From positions 1 through 35,116 of the forward strand of contig CANJWR010000028.1 of the NCBI GenBank assembly GCA_947478455.1: a stretch of 35,116 nt of DNA, written 5' to 3'. The notes under the pieces were generated by a model. The model searched no databases. It had not been told where the DNA came from and saw only the letters and a list, made by a program, of their open reading frames with translations. Position numbers and translations under genes: made by a program. The stretch comes from Beijerinckiaceae bacterium. Its GTDB lineage: Bacteria; Pseudomonadota; Alphaproteobacteria; Rhizobiales; Beijerinckiaceae. Positions 34,973 to 35,116 of this stretch are shown in pieces (the first letter of the stretch is position 1; every line of letters begins with the position of its first letter).

Positions 34973-35116
34973 GGCTCTTCGCTGAATCGTGTGGGTAGAG
35001 GTTTCAACCACAAGTTGAATATTTTGGTTTCCGCTGGCTCCGCGTATTTTCTGATGCATGCGTGACACGGATCTTTTTCAGGCGGCGCTCGGGCTTTCCG
35101 CGCCTTGGTTTATCAG
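34973..35116 (+). mobile_element. Left end of an ISL3-family insertion sequence (continues beyond window)
   Basis: A terminal repeat-like sequence starts at 34973 with GGCTCTTCGCTGAATCG, in keeping with ISL3-family ends that open GGCTCTT. It is followed at 35058 by the start of an ISL3-type transposase reading rightward. If the boundary is right, the 8-bp target duplication would be GGGAAAAT (34965-34972). The right end is outside the window. Confidence 0.68.
35058..35116 (+). CDS. ISL3 family transposase, N-terminal fragment (3' truncated by window edge)
   Basis: The last 59 bases encode MRDTDLFQAALGLSAPWFI, which fits the conserved N-terminus of ISL3 transposases (DLFxxALGLxxPWxV). The rest of the DDE transposase, with its zinc-finger and catalytic domains, lies outside. 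Whether the gene is intact cannot be seen. It is divergent from the membrane-protein gene at 34346-34948. Confidence 0.72.
   Translation, partial: MRDTDLFQAALGLSAPWFI

Noticed and set aside
34949..35068. N-terminal extension of the membrane protein upstream of glyS
   Set aside because: The extra codons come from the end of the ISL3-type element, so the extension is accidental.
1..35116. Search for tRNA genes, CRISPR arrays, prophage genes or a defence system
   Set aside because: No cloverleaf-like sequence, regular direct-repeat array, or phage or defence protein was recognised by reading. The only mobile items are the repeats, the glyS insert and the ISL3-type end.

Overview
The window looks like a high-GC chromosomal segment of an alphaproteobacterium, most probably of the order Hyphomicrobiales (Rhizobiales). 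The evidence is the trpA-accD-folC gene order, an AccD whose N-terminal zinc ribbon is reduced to one cysteine, a small membrane-protein gene directly upstream of glyS, and several orphan periplasmic proteins of the tripartite tricarboxylate transporter (TctC/Bug) type. Genus cannot be fixed from the sequence alone. Genes are densely packed and no gene-free stretch exceeds about 190 bases. I see no tRNA, rRNA or CRISPR array, and no recognisable transcriptional regulator.

Bases 1-13045 hold the tail of an unrecognised gene, an amidohydrolase with a TctC-type binding protein, a very large DUF2339 membrane protein, xseB, a pirin, a zinc-free quinone oxidoreductase, an overlapping hyuA-hyuB pair (hydantoinase/oxoprolinase) and phosphoglycerate mutase gpmI. 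Bases 13196-22994 hold two ABC permeases (DppB/DppC type) without their partner genes, an MFS transporter, a CocE-type hydrolase, a second amidohydrolase, an SDR plus acyl-CoA dehydrogenase pair with an ATGA overlap, and an alpha/beta hydrolase with a helical N-terminal domain. Most of this reads as accessory uptake and catabolism of small organic acids, amides or esters.

Bases 23094-27817 form a tight five-gene minus-strand cluster: SDR, degenerate SDR, TauD-type dioxygenase, M24-fold protein lacking metal ligands, TctC-type binding protein. It has a plausible promoter just upstream. A divergent cupin gene follows at 28000-28470.

Bases 28575-35116 are housekeeping genes: trpA, accD and folC on plus, meeting glyS on minus across a dispersed palindromic repeat. 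The glyS locus is the most unusual part of the window. It carries an in-frame insert of about 120 codons and about 47% GC, and further on a small palindromic repeat that coincides with a frame break before the anticodon-binding domain. The next gene upstream is followed within 25 bp by the left end of an ISL3-type insertion sequence, whose transposase starts at 35058 and runs out of the window. Either the genome has another functional GlyRS, or the gene is made by frameshifting, or the frame break is a sequencing error. The palindrome in glyS has a second copy at 19561-19582.
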